Position numbers and translations under genes: made by a program | In this document: positions 44,763-55,192 of the stretch, piece by piece | Numbering within the stretch: position 1 is the stretch's first letter | Layout: every line of letters begins with the position of its first letter | DNA from: Cyclobacterium lianum | Lineage (GTDB): Bacteria; Bacteroidota; Bacteroidia; Cytophagales; Cyclobacteriaceae | Assembly (NCBI RefSeq): GCF_900143075.1 | Contig: NZ_FRCY01000020.1 | Span: 40,351 to 104,350 of the forward strand | Direction: 5' to 3' | DNA length: 64,000 nt | The notes under the pieces: model-generated | Told to the model about the DNA's origin: nothing | Databases searched by the model: none | Seen by the model: the letters and a program-made list of their open reading frames with translations, nothing else

Positions 44763-45421
44763 CACTTTTACAGCCTGATACCATTACCAGATTTTTGCTT
44801 GTTAGCAGACCGGGCATTTTTCCATTGAGTTTTATAGCTTCAGGTGGTTGAACCCGACTATCAAAAGCAGCGTCGGATTGAGGGCTAGCGAAACCATCGG
44901 TTTGGACAGTATTTTGGGTCTGGCTTGGGAAGCTTTTTCTCAGCCCAGCTATCGGAGTGGAGTTTGTGTCTGGTTTTTACTGTAAATTATAGTTTGCTGT
45001 TGGCTGAATTGTAGAATGGTTTAGTAAAAGTTTCTTGAAAATCTCGATATTCCGGAAAGGAAGAGACAAGTAAATTTTTTGATCTTTTGGATTATTCCTT
45101 TTTTACCATATTTTTTACTAATCCCAATAAATAAGACAAGGGAACATTTTAACTAGGATTGAAAATTACACTTTAGGTTTTTTGATTTAGTTTAAAATAT
45201 TACTAATTTTTATGAGCGCATTACCTTACAAAAAAATAACACAAATGCATTTTATTGTAACTAAAAATCAAATTGAATGCTTGTCCGTCCTGATTTTACC
45301 ACTAAAAAATTTAAATGACAAGCCTTGCCTTTGCAAACATACTATACATGACGGCTAAAATAATGGATACCTTGTTAGATGCAATCTGGTAAATTTAATT
45401 TTTAATTTAAACCCAACTGTA
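44763..45421. other. Intergenic region and leader upstream of susC3
   Basis: No gene recognised. It becomes strongly A+T-rich after about 45050. GCTTGTC (45279-45285) and GACAAGC (45317-45323) could pair around a long loop, a weak leader structure. The operon promoter is presumably here, but no clear -7 box was fixed. Confidence 0.4.
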
Positions 45422-48400
45422 ATGGAATTAAAAGATAATTGTAGCAGAAAGAGCGATAATTTTTGTCGTTATCTCAGAATGATCAGGCCTAGAGGGATAC
45501 CTTTTAGAACGTTGATTTCCGGAATTTGTATTTCTCTGCTTTTTACTATTGAAATTGTTGCCACAGGATTGTCAGGACATGGATTATATCCTCTCGGAGA
45601 AATTGACCTTGTTTCAAACAGAGTCGACATCCAAATCTCAGGTACCGTTACCGATGAAAATGGCGATCCGCTACCCGGTGCTTCCATCACCGTAATGGGC
45701 ACTACCTCGGGTACAGTTACAGATATAGACGGTAACTATACCATTAATGTGCCGGAGGAATCCTCCCTGGTATTTTCCTACATCGGCTACGAATCGAAAA
45801 CTGTAAAGGTCGGCGCGCAAACAACCATTAACGTAAGCCTGTCACAGGACGAAGCTTCCCTGGATGAGGTAGTGGTGGTGGGATATGGTACTGTTAGAAA
45901 AAGTGACCTCACGGGCTCAGTCAGTTCTATTCAAGCGGATAAGTTAAACACGGATTCCCAGGCATCGGTAGAGCAGATCATTCAGGGAAGACTTCCCGGG
46001 GTACAGGTCACCCAGGCAAGTGCCCGGCCAGGCGGAAATTTCTCTATCAGAATAAGAGGGTCTAATTCCATAACGGCCGGAAATGAACCGCTATATGTGA
46101 TCGACGGACTTCCCGGCGCCAATCCGGAAAATTCATTAAATCCATCCGATATTAAATCCATAGAGGTGTTAAAAGATGCCTCAGCCACCTCCATTTATGG
46201 AGCCAGGGGTTCTAACGGCGTTGTACTGATAACCACAAAAAATGGAAAGCAGAATAGTCCATTGACGATAAATTATAACACAACGATCAGTATGCAGGAG
46301 CCTACACGCACTTTAGACATGATGGATGCCCGGCAATACATGTCATTTTACAATGACGTTTACATCGATAGGGGGCTTGAACCGCTGTTCAGTCAAAATG
46401 ACTTTACCACCATAGGTGCAGGTACTGATTGGCAAGCTGAGGTTTTCCGCTCTGCACCCATCCAGGAACACCGGATTTCTTTTTCGGGTGGATCTGAAGA
46501 TACCCAGTATTTCCTATCCTTAAATGCTTTTGACCAGGATGGCATCGTTATCAGTTCTGGTTTTAAACGGTTTTCCGGACGGATAAATCTTACCCATTCT
46601 GTAGGGGACAGGCTCAGAATAGGCATTAATTTAAACAATAGTTTCGTGCAGGAGGATCAGATACCGCTTGGTCTGGGCGTCAATGCTACTGCCGGTGTCA
46701 TTGCGGCGGCGCTACAATTACCACCAACAGAGCCGGTATTCAATAGCGACGGAACCTATTCAACAAGCCTGCAGGATCTGAGCAATCCTGTGGCCCAGGC
46801 ACGAACCATGGATCGGTTCGAAAAAAGAACCCGTCTGTTTGGTAATGGTTTTTTGGAATATGAACTTATAGAAGACCTGAAAGCAAAATTTAATTTGGGT
46901 ATAGATCAAAGTATTGCAAGAGGTGATAGTTTTGATGATGTCGTTACACAAATCGGATTGCTGCGACAGGGACAGGCATCGCAAAGTTTACGCGAAAGCA
47001 ATAGTCATGTAGTTGAATTTACATTGGATTACAATAAAACATTTAATGCGCAGCACAAATTGAATCTGCTGGGTGGTTATTCCTACCAGGAGTTCATGAA
47101 TTCGGGTTTTAATGCAAGCGCAATGAGCTTCCCGACCACATCATTCGGACCGAATAATCTGGGATCGGGTGATCCTTTTCTCAATGAGGTAGGCTCATTC
47201 AAAGGGAAAAATAATATTGTTTCTGGTTTCGGTAGGGTAAATTACGCATATGATGAACGGTTTCTGATGACGGCATCGTTTAGGGCAGACGGTTCCTCCA
47301 GATTTGGTGCCAATAATAAATTTGCCTACTTCCCATCCGGTGCTTTGGCCTGGAACATATCCAATGAATCATTTTTTCCAGAGGAAGGGCTTGTTTCCGA
47401 TATTAAATTAAGGGCCAGTTATGGAGTAAGTGGTAATCAGGAAATTGATAACGGAAGATCGCTGGTTCTTTTGGGATCGGGGCCGGTTGCGGTTTTTAAT
47501 GGTAACGAATTTCAATCCATTGCTCCCACTCAACTGGCAAACCCCGATTTGAAATGGGAAACAACGGAATCTTTTAATCTGGGAGTCGATTTGGGCATTC
47601 TTTTCGGGAGAATATCCGGCTCAGTGGAATACTTTCAGAACAATACCAGAGACTTACTGTTGTTGTTACCCATCCCTACCACCACGGGTTTTGGGAATTC
47701 TCTGCAGAATGTAGGGAATACCCGGAATAGTGGTTTTGAGTTTTCCCTGACGTCCAGAAACATAGACGGTAATTTTTCATGGATAACGGATATCAATATG
47801 GCCACTGTTAAAAATGAGGTGACCAATCTCGGGGAACTGCCCAGGATTCTTCAGGGTGGTACCCGATTTATGCAGGATTATACCATATTGGAAGTCGGTA
47901 GTCCTGTCAATGCCTATTACGGGCATGTATTTGATGGGATCATACAGTCTTCAGAAGAGTTGGCCAATTCACCTTCTCAGACGAATGGGGCAGTGGGCAG
48001 TAGGAAATTCAGGGATTTGAACGGTGATAATGTGATCAACGATCAGGATAGAACCATTATCGGAGATCCCTTTCCGAATTTCACCCTGGGCCTAAACAAC
48101 ACCCTATCGTATAAAGGCTTCTCCCTGGATGTCTTCCTGGAGGGAAAATTTGGTTTTGAAATGGCAAATTTCACCAAAATTGACTCTGAAAATCCAATCG
48201 ATGATTTGAGGAACCGGCAAACCTATGTTTTGGACAGATGGACACCTGATATCCTCACGAATGAAAACCCGTCTTTTGTAAATCCTTCCCGAACCTATGA
48301 CTTCAATAGCAGAATAGTAGAAGATGCTTCGTTTGTGCGATTAAGGAGTGCGAGGATAGCCTACGCATTTCCCAATGTAAACATCAAGGGTATTTCCTCA

Positions 48401-48559
48401 CTACTGGTTTATGCTTCCGGTCAGAACCTGATCACCTGGACGGGCTACAGCGGATACAATCCTGATATCAACTCTCTGGGAACTTCAAACCTAAGGATCG
48501 ATTATAGTGCCTACCCACTTGCCAGAACCTATGCACTGGGAATCAATATAGGTTTTTAA
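45422..48559 (+). CDS. SusC/RagA TonB-linked transporter 3
   Basis: A 1045-aa transporter without an STN domain. After an N-terminal signal region (about 28-48) come the carboxypeptidase-regulatory domain (about 70-145: ISGTVTDENGDPLPGASITV), DEASLDEVVVVGYGTVRK, plug with VLKDASATSIYGARGSNGVV, and a barrel ending LGINIGF. The N-terminus before the signal is unusually long and charged (MELKDNCSRKSDNFCRYLRM), so the true start may be later, for example near the M at about residue 20. SusD3 starts 118 bases downstream. No sigma/FecR pair adjoins it. Confidence 0.93.
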   Translation: MELKDNCSRKSDNFCRYLRMIRPRGIPFRTLISGICISLLFTIEIVATGLSGHGLYPLGEIDLVSNRVDIQISGTVTDENGDPLPGASITVMGTTSGTVTDIDGNYTINVPEESSLVFSYIGYESKTVKVGAQTTINVSLSQDEASLDEVVVVGYGTVRKSDLTGSVSSIQADKLNTDSQASVEQIIQGRLPGVQVTQASARPGGNFSIRIRGSNSITAGNEPLYVIDGLPGANPENSLNPSDIKSIEVLKDASATSIYGARGSNGVVLITTKNGKQNSPLTINYNTTISMQEPTRTLDMMDARQYMSFYNDVYIDRGLEPLFSQNDFTTIGAGTDWQAEVFRSAPIQEHRISFSGGSEDTQYFLSLNAFDQDGIVISSGFKRFSGRINLTHSVGDRLRIGINLNNSFVQEDQIPLGLGVNATAGVIAAALQLPPTEPVFNSDGTYSTSLQDLSNPVAQARTMDRFEKRTRLFGNGFLEYELIEDLKAKFNLGIDQSIARGDSFDDVVTQIGLLRQGQASQSLRESNSHVVEFTLDYNKTFNAQHKLNLLGGYSYQEFMNSGFNASAMSFPTTSFGPNNLGSGDPFLNEVGSFKGKNNIVSGFGRVNYAYDERFLMTASFRADGSSRFGANNKFAYFPSGALAWNISNESFFPEEGLVSDIKLRASYGVSGNQEIDNGRSLVLLGSGPVAVFNGNEFQSIAPTQLANPDLKWETTESFNLGVDLGILFGRISGSVEYFQNNTRDLLLLLPIPTTTGFGNSLQNVGNTRNSGFEFSLTSRNIDGNFSWITDINMATVKNEVTNLGELPRILQGGTRFMQDYTILEVGSPVNAYYGHVFDGIIQSSEELANSPSQTNGAVGSRKFRDLNGDNVINDQDRTIIGDPFPNFTLGLNNTLSYKGFSLDVFLEGKFGFEMANFTKIDSENPIDDLRNRQTYVLDRWTPDILTNENPSFVNPSRTYDFNSRIVEDASFVRLRSARIAYAFPNVNIKGISSLLVYASGQNLITWTGYSGYNPDINSLGTSNLRIDYSAYPLARTYALGINIGF

Positions 48560-48676
48560 GGATATGAAACTGACACCATTAATACTAAGCATAGCGGGAA
48601 GACATTACTTTATTCGTCAACGGTGCACCCAGTTCAGTATGGGGACATACTTTGTGACCACTAAAAGAAAACTATC

Positions 48677-50131
48677 ATGAATAAGATAAAATCACTTCAC
48701 ATAATCATTTCGGTAATTCTAATTGCCTCATCGCTGGTTTCCTGCGAAGATTTATTGGAAGAGGAAACCTTTACCGTTCTAAGTCCCAATGATTTTTTCA
48801 ACACGGGCGATGACCTTGATGTGGTCCTAAACTCAGTCTATGGCGAGTTGAGGTACAGCGATATAAAGCGAGACGGGATAACGCTGCAAGAGGTAAATAC
48901 GGACATCGCATTGGAACGTGGCGGAGGCATATTTACCTTCAATGAGCCTATTGAGGAATTTACCTGGACGAGCTCTCATCAATGGTTACGGAGTATGTGG
49001 GAGCGCCGTTACCGCACGATTTTCAGAACTAACGTAGTATTGGACAATGCGGAAGGTATTGAAATGAATGAAACCAGGAAAAGTGAAACAATTGCTGAAG
49101 CCAGGTTTTTACGCGCATTTAACTATTATCTGCTGTACGATCTTTTTGGACCGGTTCCCCTCATTACCCAAAGCCAAACAGCAGTTACAGACCGGCCTGC
49201 CAGGGCTTCTGAAGAGGAAATCGTTTCTTTTATTGAAAATGAACTCATCGCTGCAGCGGAGGCATTGCCTGTGGCACCAAGAAATGGAGAATACGGGCGG
49301 GCCACGAAAGGAGCTGCTCTGGGTATTCTGTCCAAGTTTTATTTGATGACGAAGAAATGGCAGGAGGTTGCGTCTGCGACCCGGCAGGTGATGGACCTCG
49401 GGATATATGATTTGTTTACTCAGGGCAATAGAACTGAATTGTTCAGTCCCGATAACCAAAGGGACAACGAATTCATTTTTGTGGCAGTAATGTCGGATAA
49501 TCCTGACGACAACACCGGAGATGGCTGGCTGAGCCATGTCGTTCCCAGAGGCTATCAATGGCAATATCCACCACGAGTCATATTTGCTGCCGAGTATAAG
49601 ATATGGTCAGCCTTTCTGGAGCTATTCGAGCCTGAAGACGAAAGACTAAACGCATTTTTATTTGAGTTTGTCAATGAGCAGGGGGAGACAATAGTCTTGG
49701 GTGAAGATAATGCACGAAGCATGAAATTTCCTGAATATCCGACTCAGGGGATCAGCCGTTCCTCTGATGATTTTCCTTTTATACGGTATGCGGATATCCT
49801 GCTTTCCAGATCTGAGGCCTTGAATGAACTCAATGGGCCTAATCAGGAATCTGTAGATTTGCTCAACATGGTGAGGGAGGCCGCCGGAGTATCTACTTTT
49901 GCCCTAAGCGATTTTGCTTCCGGGGAAGATTTCAGAGATTTCATTTTGGACGAAAGAGGCAGGGAATTTCATACAGAAGCATTGCGCCGACAGGACCTGG
50001 TGCGTCATGGGAAATTTATAGAAATGGCCAGGGGAAGGGGCAAACCCGCAATGGAGTATCATGTACGCTATCCTATCCCGCAAACCGAAATCGAACGAAA
50101 TCCAAATTTAACGCAAAATGAAGGATATTAA
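48677..50131 (+). CDS. SusD/RagB glycan-binding lipoprotein 3
   Basis: A 484-aa lipoprotein with lipobox SLVSC (Cys about residue 23) and DLLEEETFTVLSPNDFFN. The core shows FLRAFNYYLLYDLFGPVPLI and YGRATKGAALGILSKFYLMT, the end REFHTEALRRQDLVRHGKFI and QTEIERNPNLTQNEGY. Partner of SusC3; the gap of 118 bases is longer than in the other pairs. Two sulfatase genes follow, so the glycan captured is likely sulfated. Confidence 0.94.
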   Translation: MNKIKSLHIIISVILIASSLVSCEDLLEEETFTVLSPNDFFNTGDDLDVVLNSVYGELRYSDIKRDGITLQEVNTDIALERGGGIFTFNEPIEEFTWTSSHQWLRSMWERRYRTIFRTNVVLDNAEGIEMNETRKSETIAEARFLRAFNYYLLYDLFGPVPLITQSQTAVTDRPARASEEEIVSFIENELIAAAEALPVAPRNGEYGRATKGAALGILSKFYLMTKKWQEVASATRQVMDLGIYDLFTQGNRTELFSPDNQRDNEFIFVAVMSDNPDDNTGDGWLSHVVPRGYQWQYPPRVIFAAEYKIWSAFLELFEPEDERLNAFLFEFVNEQGETIVLGEDNARSMKFPEYPTQGISRSSDDFPFIRYADILLSRSEALNELNGPNQESVDLLNMVREAAGVSTFALSDFASGEDFRDFILDERGREFHTEALRRQDLVRHGKFIEMARGRGKPAMEYHVRYPIPQTEIERNPNLTQNEGY

Positions 50132-50264
50132 ATTTACTTCCTTTAAATTGTCATGTTTTATTTCTTTTCGTTTATTGGCATCACCAGGAAGGTATACGCC
50201 AGACGGGAATCTGAAAAATGTGCAAATACTACTGCATGATTTATGACTTAACTATAAACCTGAT

Positions 50265-51905
50265 ATGAATTTTACCCACAGAAATAACCTGCTATTTGGG
50301 ACCCTTTTGATGAGTATGCTAGCTGGTGCCTGTACTACCGGGCAAGAAAAGGAAGATGCACCGCCCAACATCGTTTTCATCATGAGCGATGACCATGCTT
50401 ACCAGGCCATCAGTGCCTATGGTCATGGCCTGAACGAGACACCGCAGATAGACCGCCTGGCGGAGGAGGGTGCTATTTTTACCAGAGCCACCGTGACCAA
50501 TTCCATTTGCGCCCCCAGCCGGGCGGTGGTTTTAACCGGGAAGCACAGTTTCCTCAACGGGAAGGTGGACAATATTCAGCCCTTTAACTGGGACCAGAAC
50601 AATTTTGCCAAAATGCTCCAAAAAGCCGGGTACAATACGGCCATGGTGGGGAAGATCCACCTGGATGGCTTGCCGCAGGGATTTGACCATTCCATGGTTC
50701 TGCCAGGGCAGGGGCATTACTACAATCCTGATTTTTTGGTCAATGGGGAAAGGCAGCGCTTTGAAGGCTACGTTACTGAACTTACCACCCAATTTGCGCT
50801 GGATTGGTTGAAAGAAGGAAGGGACCAGGAAAAACCCTTTCTCCTGATTTACAATCAAAAAGCCCCCCACCGCAATTGGAAACCCGCCCCAAAATACCTG
50901 ACACTGTACGATGACAAAACCTTTGACCCACCTGCCAACTACTTCGATGACCTTACGAATTATGAAGGCAGGGGCACTGCCGCCAAAGAACAGGAGATGG
51001 AAATCGATGGCCACGCCATGTGGGGACATGATTTTAAGTTTGAAGTGGATCCTAATGGAGACAGCACCGGATTTACCAGAGAACTGAACCGTTTGTCAGA
51101 GGAACAAAGGGCACAGTGGAGGGAAGCCTACAACCCCAAAAACCAGGCCTTTCTGGATGCATATCCCCGGGCCGAAGAGATTGCTTTTGAGGATAAGGAA
51201 AAGGAAAAGGAGATCGCAATCTGGAAATTCAACAGGTACATCAAAGACTATTTGAGAACGATCAAGTCTGTAGATGACGGAGTAGGAGAGGTGCTGGACT
51301 ATCTGGAAGAAAACGGGCTGGCGGAAAATACGATTGTAGTTTATACCTCGGACCAGGGCTTTTACCTGGGTGAGCATGGGTGGTTTGACAAGCGCTTTAT
51401 GTACGAGCAGTCCTTCCGGACCCCCTTATTGGTCCGGTATCCTAAGGAAATAAAGCCGGGTACAAAGATCGATAAACTGGTCCAAAACCTGGATTTTGCA
51501 CCAACGCTTCTCGATTACGCCGGTGTGGAAATTGCACCCGAAATGCAGGGAGAATCCTTCAGAACCCTGGTGAGCGGGGAGACGGATGAATGGCGCGATG
51601 CCGTATATTATACGTATTACGAGTACCCATCCGTCCATATGGTCAAAAGGCATTATGGTGTTGCCACGGAAAGGTATAAACTGATGCATTTTTATTATGA
51701 CATTGACGAATGGGAAATGTACGACCTGGAAGCGGACCCCAATGAAATGAACAATATCTATGAGGACCCTTCCTATGCGGAGGTAAAGGAAGAAATGCAC
51801 CAAAAGCTTCAGGATCTCAGGGACAAATACGGAGATTCCGATGAAATGAACCAAAAATACCTGGACGCTTATTTAGAACATATGGAACGTAACAACAGGC
51901 AATAG
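50265..51905 (+). CDS. Sulfatase (S1 family), second copy
   Basis: A 546-aa exported sulfatase; the N-terminus has a lipoprotein-like signal (LAGACTTG, Cys about residue 23). Metal site: NIVFIMSDDHAYQAISAYG. Formylglycine motif CAPSR in NSICAPSRAVVLTGKHSF. Later YTSDQGFYLGEHGWFDK (metal Asp, His) and the conserved RTPLLVRYPKE strand. The C-terminal end EMHQKLQDLRDKYGD resembles the group often labelled N-acetylglucosamine-6-sulfatase-like, but that substrate call is weak. It overlaps nothing and precedes the third sulfatase by 11 bases. Confidence 0.92.
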   Translation: MNFTHRNNLLFGTLLMSMLAGACTTGQEKEDAPPNIVFIMSDDHAYQAISAYGHGLNETPQIDRLAEEGAIFTRATVTNSICAPSRAVVLTGKHSFLNGKVDNIQPFNWDQNNFAKMLQKAGYNTAMVGKIHLDGLPQGFDHSMVLPGQGHYYNPDFLVNGERQRFEGYVTELTTQFALDWLKEGRDQEKPFLLIYNQKAPHRNWKPAPKYLTLYDDKTFDPPANYFDDLTNYEGRGTAAKEQEMEIDGHAMWGHDFKFEVDPNGDSTGFTRELNRLSEEQRAQWREAYNPKNQAFLDAYPRAEEIAFEDKEKEKEIAIWKFNRYIKDYLRTIKSVDDGVGEVLDYLEENGLAENTIVVYTSDQGFYLGEHGWFDKRFMYEQSFRTPLLVRYPKEIKPGTKIDKLVQNLDFAPTLLDYAGVEIAPEMQGESFRTLVSGETDEWRDAVYYTYYEYPSVHMVKRHYGVATERYKLMHFYYDIDEWEMYDLEADPNEMNNIYEDPSYAEVKEEMHQKLQDLRDKYGDSDEMNQKYLDAYLEHMERNNRQ

Positions 51906-51916
51906 GCAGAGCCACT

Positions 51917-53455
51917 ATGGTATTTCAAGTAGTTGAACGTTGTGGTGTGGGGAGAAATTATCGTGTGTTTGCCTTATTCATGATGGTAGCGATAAGTTTG
52001 GCAGCCCCAAACCTGCAGGCACAAAAGCCCAACATTCTGTTGATCGTTTCCGATGATCTGAATACCAACATCGGTCCCTTTATGGGAACAACCAACCATA
52101 CCCCGCATCTGGACCGGCTTGCCGCTGAAGGGATGCGGTTTGACCGGACTTACAGTCAGTTTCCACTCTGCGGGCCCTCCAGGGCTTCCTTTATGAGTGG
52201 ATTGTATCCCCAAACCAATGGGGTGTTGGGAAACAATGATCAGCCGGGAAGCTACCGGAAGGAAACTCCAGCCCTTGCCGATCACACTTCCATGGCAGGG
52301 TTTTTTCGTGAGCGCGGGTATTATACGGCAAGGATTTCCAAGATTTTTCATATGGGCGTGCCGGGAGGTATAGAAAGGGGTGAGCCCGGAGGGGATGATC
52401 CGGATTCCTGGGATTATGCCTACAATGTACTCGGACCGGAAACGCTCAGTCAGGGGGATCTGGAGCTACTGTCACCCAAAAACCATCATTACGGTTCAAA
52501 TTTTGCCCAAATGATCCTTCCCGATAGCCTGGAAAGCACACAGACCGATTACCTGGCGGCCAGTCAGGCCATCGCTGTTTTGGAAAACCGCGCCGGAAAA
52601 ATACCAGAAAAAGGCACCAATAAACAAAGGGTGAAACAAGATGCTCCCTTTTTTCTTGCGGTTGGATTTGTCCGCCCTCATGTACCGCTGATTGCCCCGG
52701 AAAGTAGTTTTCTTTCTTATCCGATCCACGAGGTGGAACTGCCGGCATTTAAGATTGGAGATAACGTACCCCAGCCAGCTTTGAGGAGGCAAAATGAAAA
52801 GATCTGGGGAATGGATGAAGATCAGCAACGAAAAACAATACGCGCTTACATGGCCAGCGTCCGCTTTATGGATCAACAGGTTGGCCGGCTGCTTGAGGCA
52901 CTTGACCGGCTACAACTTAGAGAGGAAACCATTGTTATCTTCATGTCAGACCATGGCTACAACCTGGGAGAACACGACTGCTGGTCTAAATCCAGCTTAT
53001 GGGAGGGAAGTGTTGCTGCACCATTGATCATTTCCGTTCCCGGACAGCCCTATAAAAAGCAATATGGAGCTACCAGAAGTACCATTACCGAATTGATAGA
53101 TCTTTATCCTACTTTAGTCGAGCTGGGTGGATTTGAGGACGAAAAACCTTCAATCCTTCAGGGAGAAAGTCTGGTGGGAATTCTTAATGGCAAAAAGAAA
53201 ATAAAAGATAAAAATTACGCCTACTCCATTACCGGAGGCGGTGGTGCTACCATCAGGACAGACCGATGGCGATATACCCGATGGGGTGAAAATGCCTCAG
53301 GAGCCAATGAAGAGCTATATGATCACCAGACGGACCCGGAAGAGCATTATAATTTGCTAGGTGAGCCTTCAAAAAAGAGAACCTTAGATAAATTGAGGAG
53401 TCAATTTGAATCAGCCAGAAATAAAGCTAGAAATGGAATATTGTCTGGCCAATAA
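51917..53455 (+). CDS. Sulfatase (S1 family), third copy, iduronate-sulfatase-like
   Basis: A 512-aa exported sulfatase. The N-terminus precedes a signal helix (about 18-35, ending NLQAQ), so the start may be slightly downstream. NILLIVSDDLNTNIGPFMG holds the metal Asp pair, and CGPSR is the formylglycine motif in FPLCGPSRASFMSGLYPQ. Further marks are FFLAVGFVRPHVPLIAP and FMSDHGYNLGEHDCWSKSSL. The RPHVPL strand and overall shape resemble iduronate-2-sulfatase-type enzymes; the substrate is inference. It completes the SusC3 locus. Confidence 0.92.
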   Translation: MVFQVVERCGVGRNYRVFALFMMVAISLAAPNLQAQKPNILLIVSDDLNTNIGPFMGTTNHTPHLDRLAAEGMRFDRTYSQFPLCGPSRASFMSGLYPQTNGVLGNNDQPGSYRKETPALADHTSMAGFFRERGYYTARISKIFHMGVPGGIERGEPGGDDPDSWDYAYNVLGPETLSQGDLELLSPKNHHYGSNFAQMILPDSLESTQTDYLAASQAIAVLENRAGKIPEKGTNKQRVKQDAPFFLAVGFVRPHVPLIAPESSFLSYPIHEVELPAFKIGDNVPQPALRRQNEKIWGMDEDQQRKTIRAYMASVRFMDQQVGRLLEALDRLQLREETIVIFMSDHGYNLGEHDCWSKSSLWEGSVAAPLIISVPGQPYKKQYGATRSTITELIDLYPTLVELGGFEDEKPSILQGESLVGILNGKKKIKDKNYAYSITGGGGATIRTDRWRYTRWGENASGANEELYDHQTDPEEHYNLLGEPSKKRTLDKLRSQFESARNKARNGILSGQ

Positions 53456-53593
53456 ATGGGTTTGGAATTGATATTTTCCTGAGAGGAGCTGCTTTTCCGA
53501 TATTTATAGAATAGGTTCCAGAAACTTCTTTTTCGTTTGATTTTGAAAGGTTTAGCACGGGCCGCTTTTTGCATAAGTATGCTTTTCATTGTA

Positions 53594-53623
53594 TTTTGAG
53601 ACTTTTAAAATCAGTATATTTAC
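53594..53623 (+). promoter_or_regulatory. Probable promoter of the Uma2 gene
   Basis: TTTTGA near 53594 and TATATTTA near 53615-53622 resemble -33 and -7 elements, with the ATG at 53627 very close, suggesting a short or absent leader. Confidence 0.4.
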
Positions 53624-53626
53624 TAC

Positions 53627-54235
53627 ATGAAAACCAAAAAACCCGATGTAGTCAACGAACCGGATTTGGAATACACCAACCATTCCTATGCTGACTATCT
53701 GAGCTGGCAAATGGAGGAGGTGGTAGAGCTCATCAAAGGCAAAATTTTTAAAAAAGCGGCGGCAGCACCGAAGCGTATCCATCAAAAGGTGTCTGTCGAA
53801 TTGTCCTTTAGATTAACCGGGTTTCTGAAGGGAAAAAAATGCCAGGTGTATACCGCACCCTTTGACGTAAGGTTTCCGGAAAATTCCACAGCAGACCATA
53901 AGATACACGATGTGGTGCAGCCCGACATTTGTGTCATCTGCGATCCGGAGAAATTGGATGACCGGGGTTGCATAGGAGCCCCGGATTTAATCGTAGAGAT
54001 ACTTTCTCCCTCGAATAGTAAAACCGAATTAAAGCATAAGTTTGAACTGTACGAAGTAAACGGGGTTCGGGAATATTGGATCATCCATGCCGAAACGCAG
54101 GATTTGCTCATCTATAGCCTTAAAAGCGGAAAATATGTCCCTTCAAGGCTTTTTACAACAGGCGATGTGGTGGAGTTAGCGGTCATCAATGGATTTAAAC
54201 TGGATTTGGAGGAGTTTTTTGAAGATATCGAATAG
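53627..54235 (+). CDS. Uma2 family protein (PD-(D/E)XK nuclease-like fold)
   Basis: A 202-aa cytoplasmic protein with the Uma2 fold: YLSWQMEEVVELIKGKIFK at the start, VYTAPFDVRFPEN, VVQPDICVICDPEKLDDRG (Asp of the nuclease core), GAPDLIVEILSPSNSKTELK (the D/E and K positions) and YEVNGVREYWIIHAETQDLL. These give the usual D...E-x-x-S and K residues, so an active nuclease fold is possible. The family is abundant in some genomes with no settled role. It is independent of the PULs on both sides. Confidence 0.85.
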   Translation: MKTKKPDVVNEPDLEYTNHSYADYLSWQMEEVVELIKGKIFKKAAAAPKRIHQKVSVELSFRLTGFLKGKKCQVYTAPFDVRFPENSTADHKIHDVVQPDICVICDPEKLDDRGCIGAPDLIVEILSPSNSKTELKHKFELYEVNGVREYWIIHAETQDLLIYSLKSGKYVPSRLFTTGDVVELAVINGFKLDLEEFFEDIE

Positions 54236-54237
54236 GC

Positions 54238-54267
54238 AAAAAACCATGTCCGGCATTGGTGGTTTTT
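54238..54267 (+). terminator. Terminator-like hairpin after the Uma2 gene
   Basis: AAAAAACC (54238-54245) pairs with GGTTTTT (54261-54267). An A/T-type symmetric hairpin three bases past the stop codon; modest stem. Confidence 0.5.
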
Positions 54268-54520
54268 ACTGTCCTGAATACAGCGGATTAACAACTTTCT
54301 CCCGATTGCGGAGCGTCAAAATGTTTATTCTTTCACCCATTAAACCCTTAATTTTAACCAAAATTTTTATTACTTTAAAATAAAAAATCGACAGAATATC
54401 CTATTGTAATAAACAATCACATTTTTGGTTTCTTGCTTTTCTTGAAATTTTTTCGATATTATGGGGTCATTTCCAGCCTGGTTTCCCTCTTCCTATTAGT
54501 AAGCCCAATAATTAAACCCA

Positions 54521-55156
54521 ATGAAACCTGAAAAAAAGGAAATGCTCTCAGCAAGCCATTTGGTTTTGCCTTTGAACGAAAGTGAATCCTTACTGAAGTT
54601 TGAAAGCAAAACAGATGAAGAGGTCTGGAATGCCTTTGACAGGGGAAATGAATTGGCGTTTAATTACATCTACAGGGTTCATGTGAAGGCCATGTTCAGG
54701 TATGGGTCTCAGATTACTTGTGACAGCGGCTTGATAAAGGACTGTGTGCAAAACATTTTTATCCAATTGCGGGACAAAAGAGGCAGCCTGAATTCCGTCA
54801 GCCATATCAAAGGCTACCTGTTCAAATCATTGCAGCGGGAAATTATCCGCAAACTCAGGAAGGAAACAAAATTAGGCAGGGATGGGATGGATCAAAAAGA
54901 GACCTACTTTCCCATCACCTTGTCCCATGAGTCAATCCTGATCCAACGGGAAAAGGATGAAGAAATCAGACAAGAGGTACGGAACGCATTGAAGGCATTA
55001 ACAGTCAGGCAAAGGCAAGCCATTTTATTGCTTTACGAAGAGGGAATGAGTTACAAGGAAATTGCCGATATCATGGAATTCAGCGAAGTGAAATCGGCCA
55101 GGAAAATCATTTACCGGGGCCTGGCTACATTAAAGGGCATTTTGAAAAAAACCTAA
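54521..55156 (+). CDS. ECF-type RNA polymerase sigma factor of the SusC4 locus
   Basis: A 211-aa sigma factor: an N-terminal extension of about 35 residues, region 2 (DCVQNIFIQLRDKRGSLNSV, HIKGYLFKSLQREIIRKLRK) and region 4 (LTVRQRQAILLLYEEGMSYK, EIADIMEFSEVKSARKIIYR). FecR starts 37 bases downstream, so unlike the SusC2 locus the two are probably co-transcribed. It should activate the SusC4/D4 operon. Confidence 0.92.
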   Translation: MKPEKKEMLSASHLVLPLNESESLLKFESKTDEEVWNAFDRGNELAFNYIYRVHVKAMFRYGSQITCDSGLIKDCVQNIFIQLRDKRGSLNSVSHIKGYLFKSLQREIIRKLRKETKLGRDGMDQKETYFPITLSHESILIQREKDEEIRQEVRNALKALTVRQRQAILLLYEEGMSYKEIADIMEFSEVKSARKIIYRGLATLKGILKKT

Positions 55157-55192
55157 TGGATCAAACCTATTATTTAGATTGGCAATAGCAAA

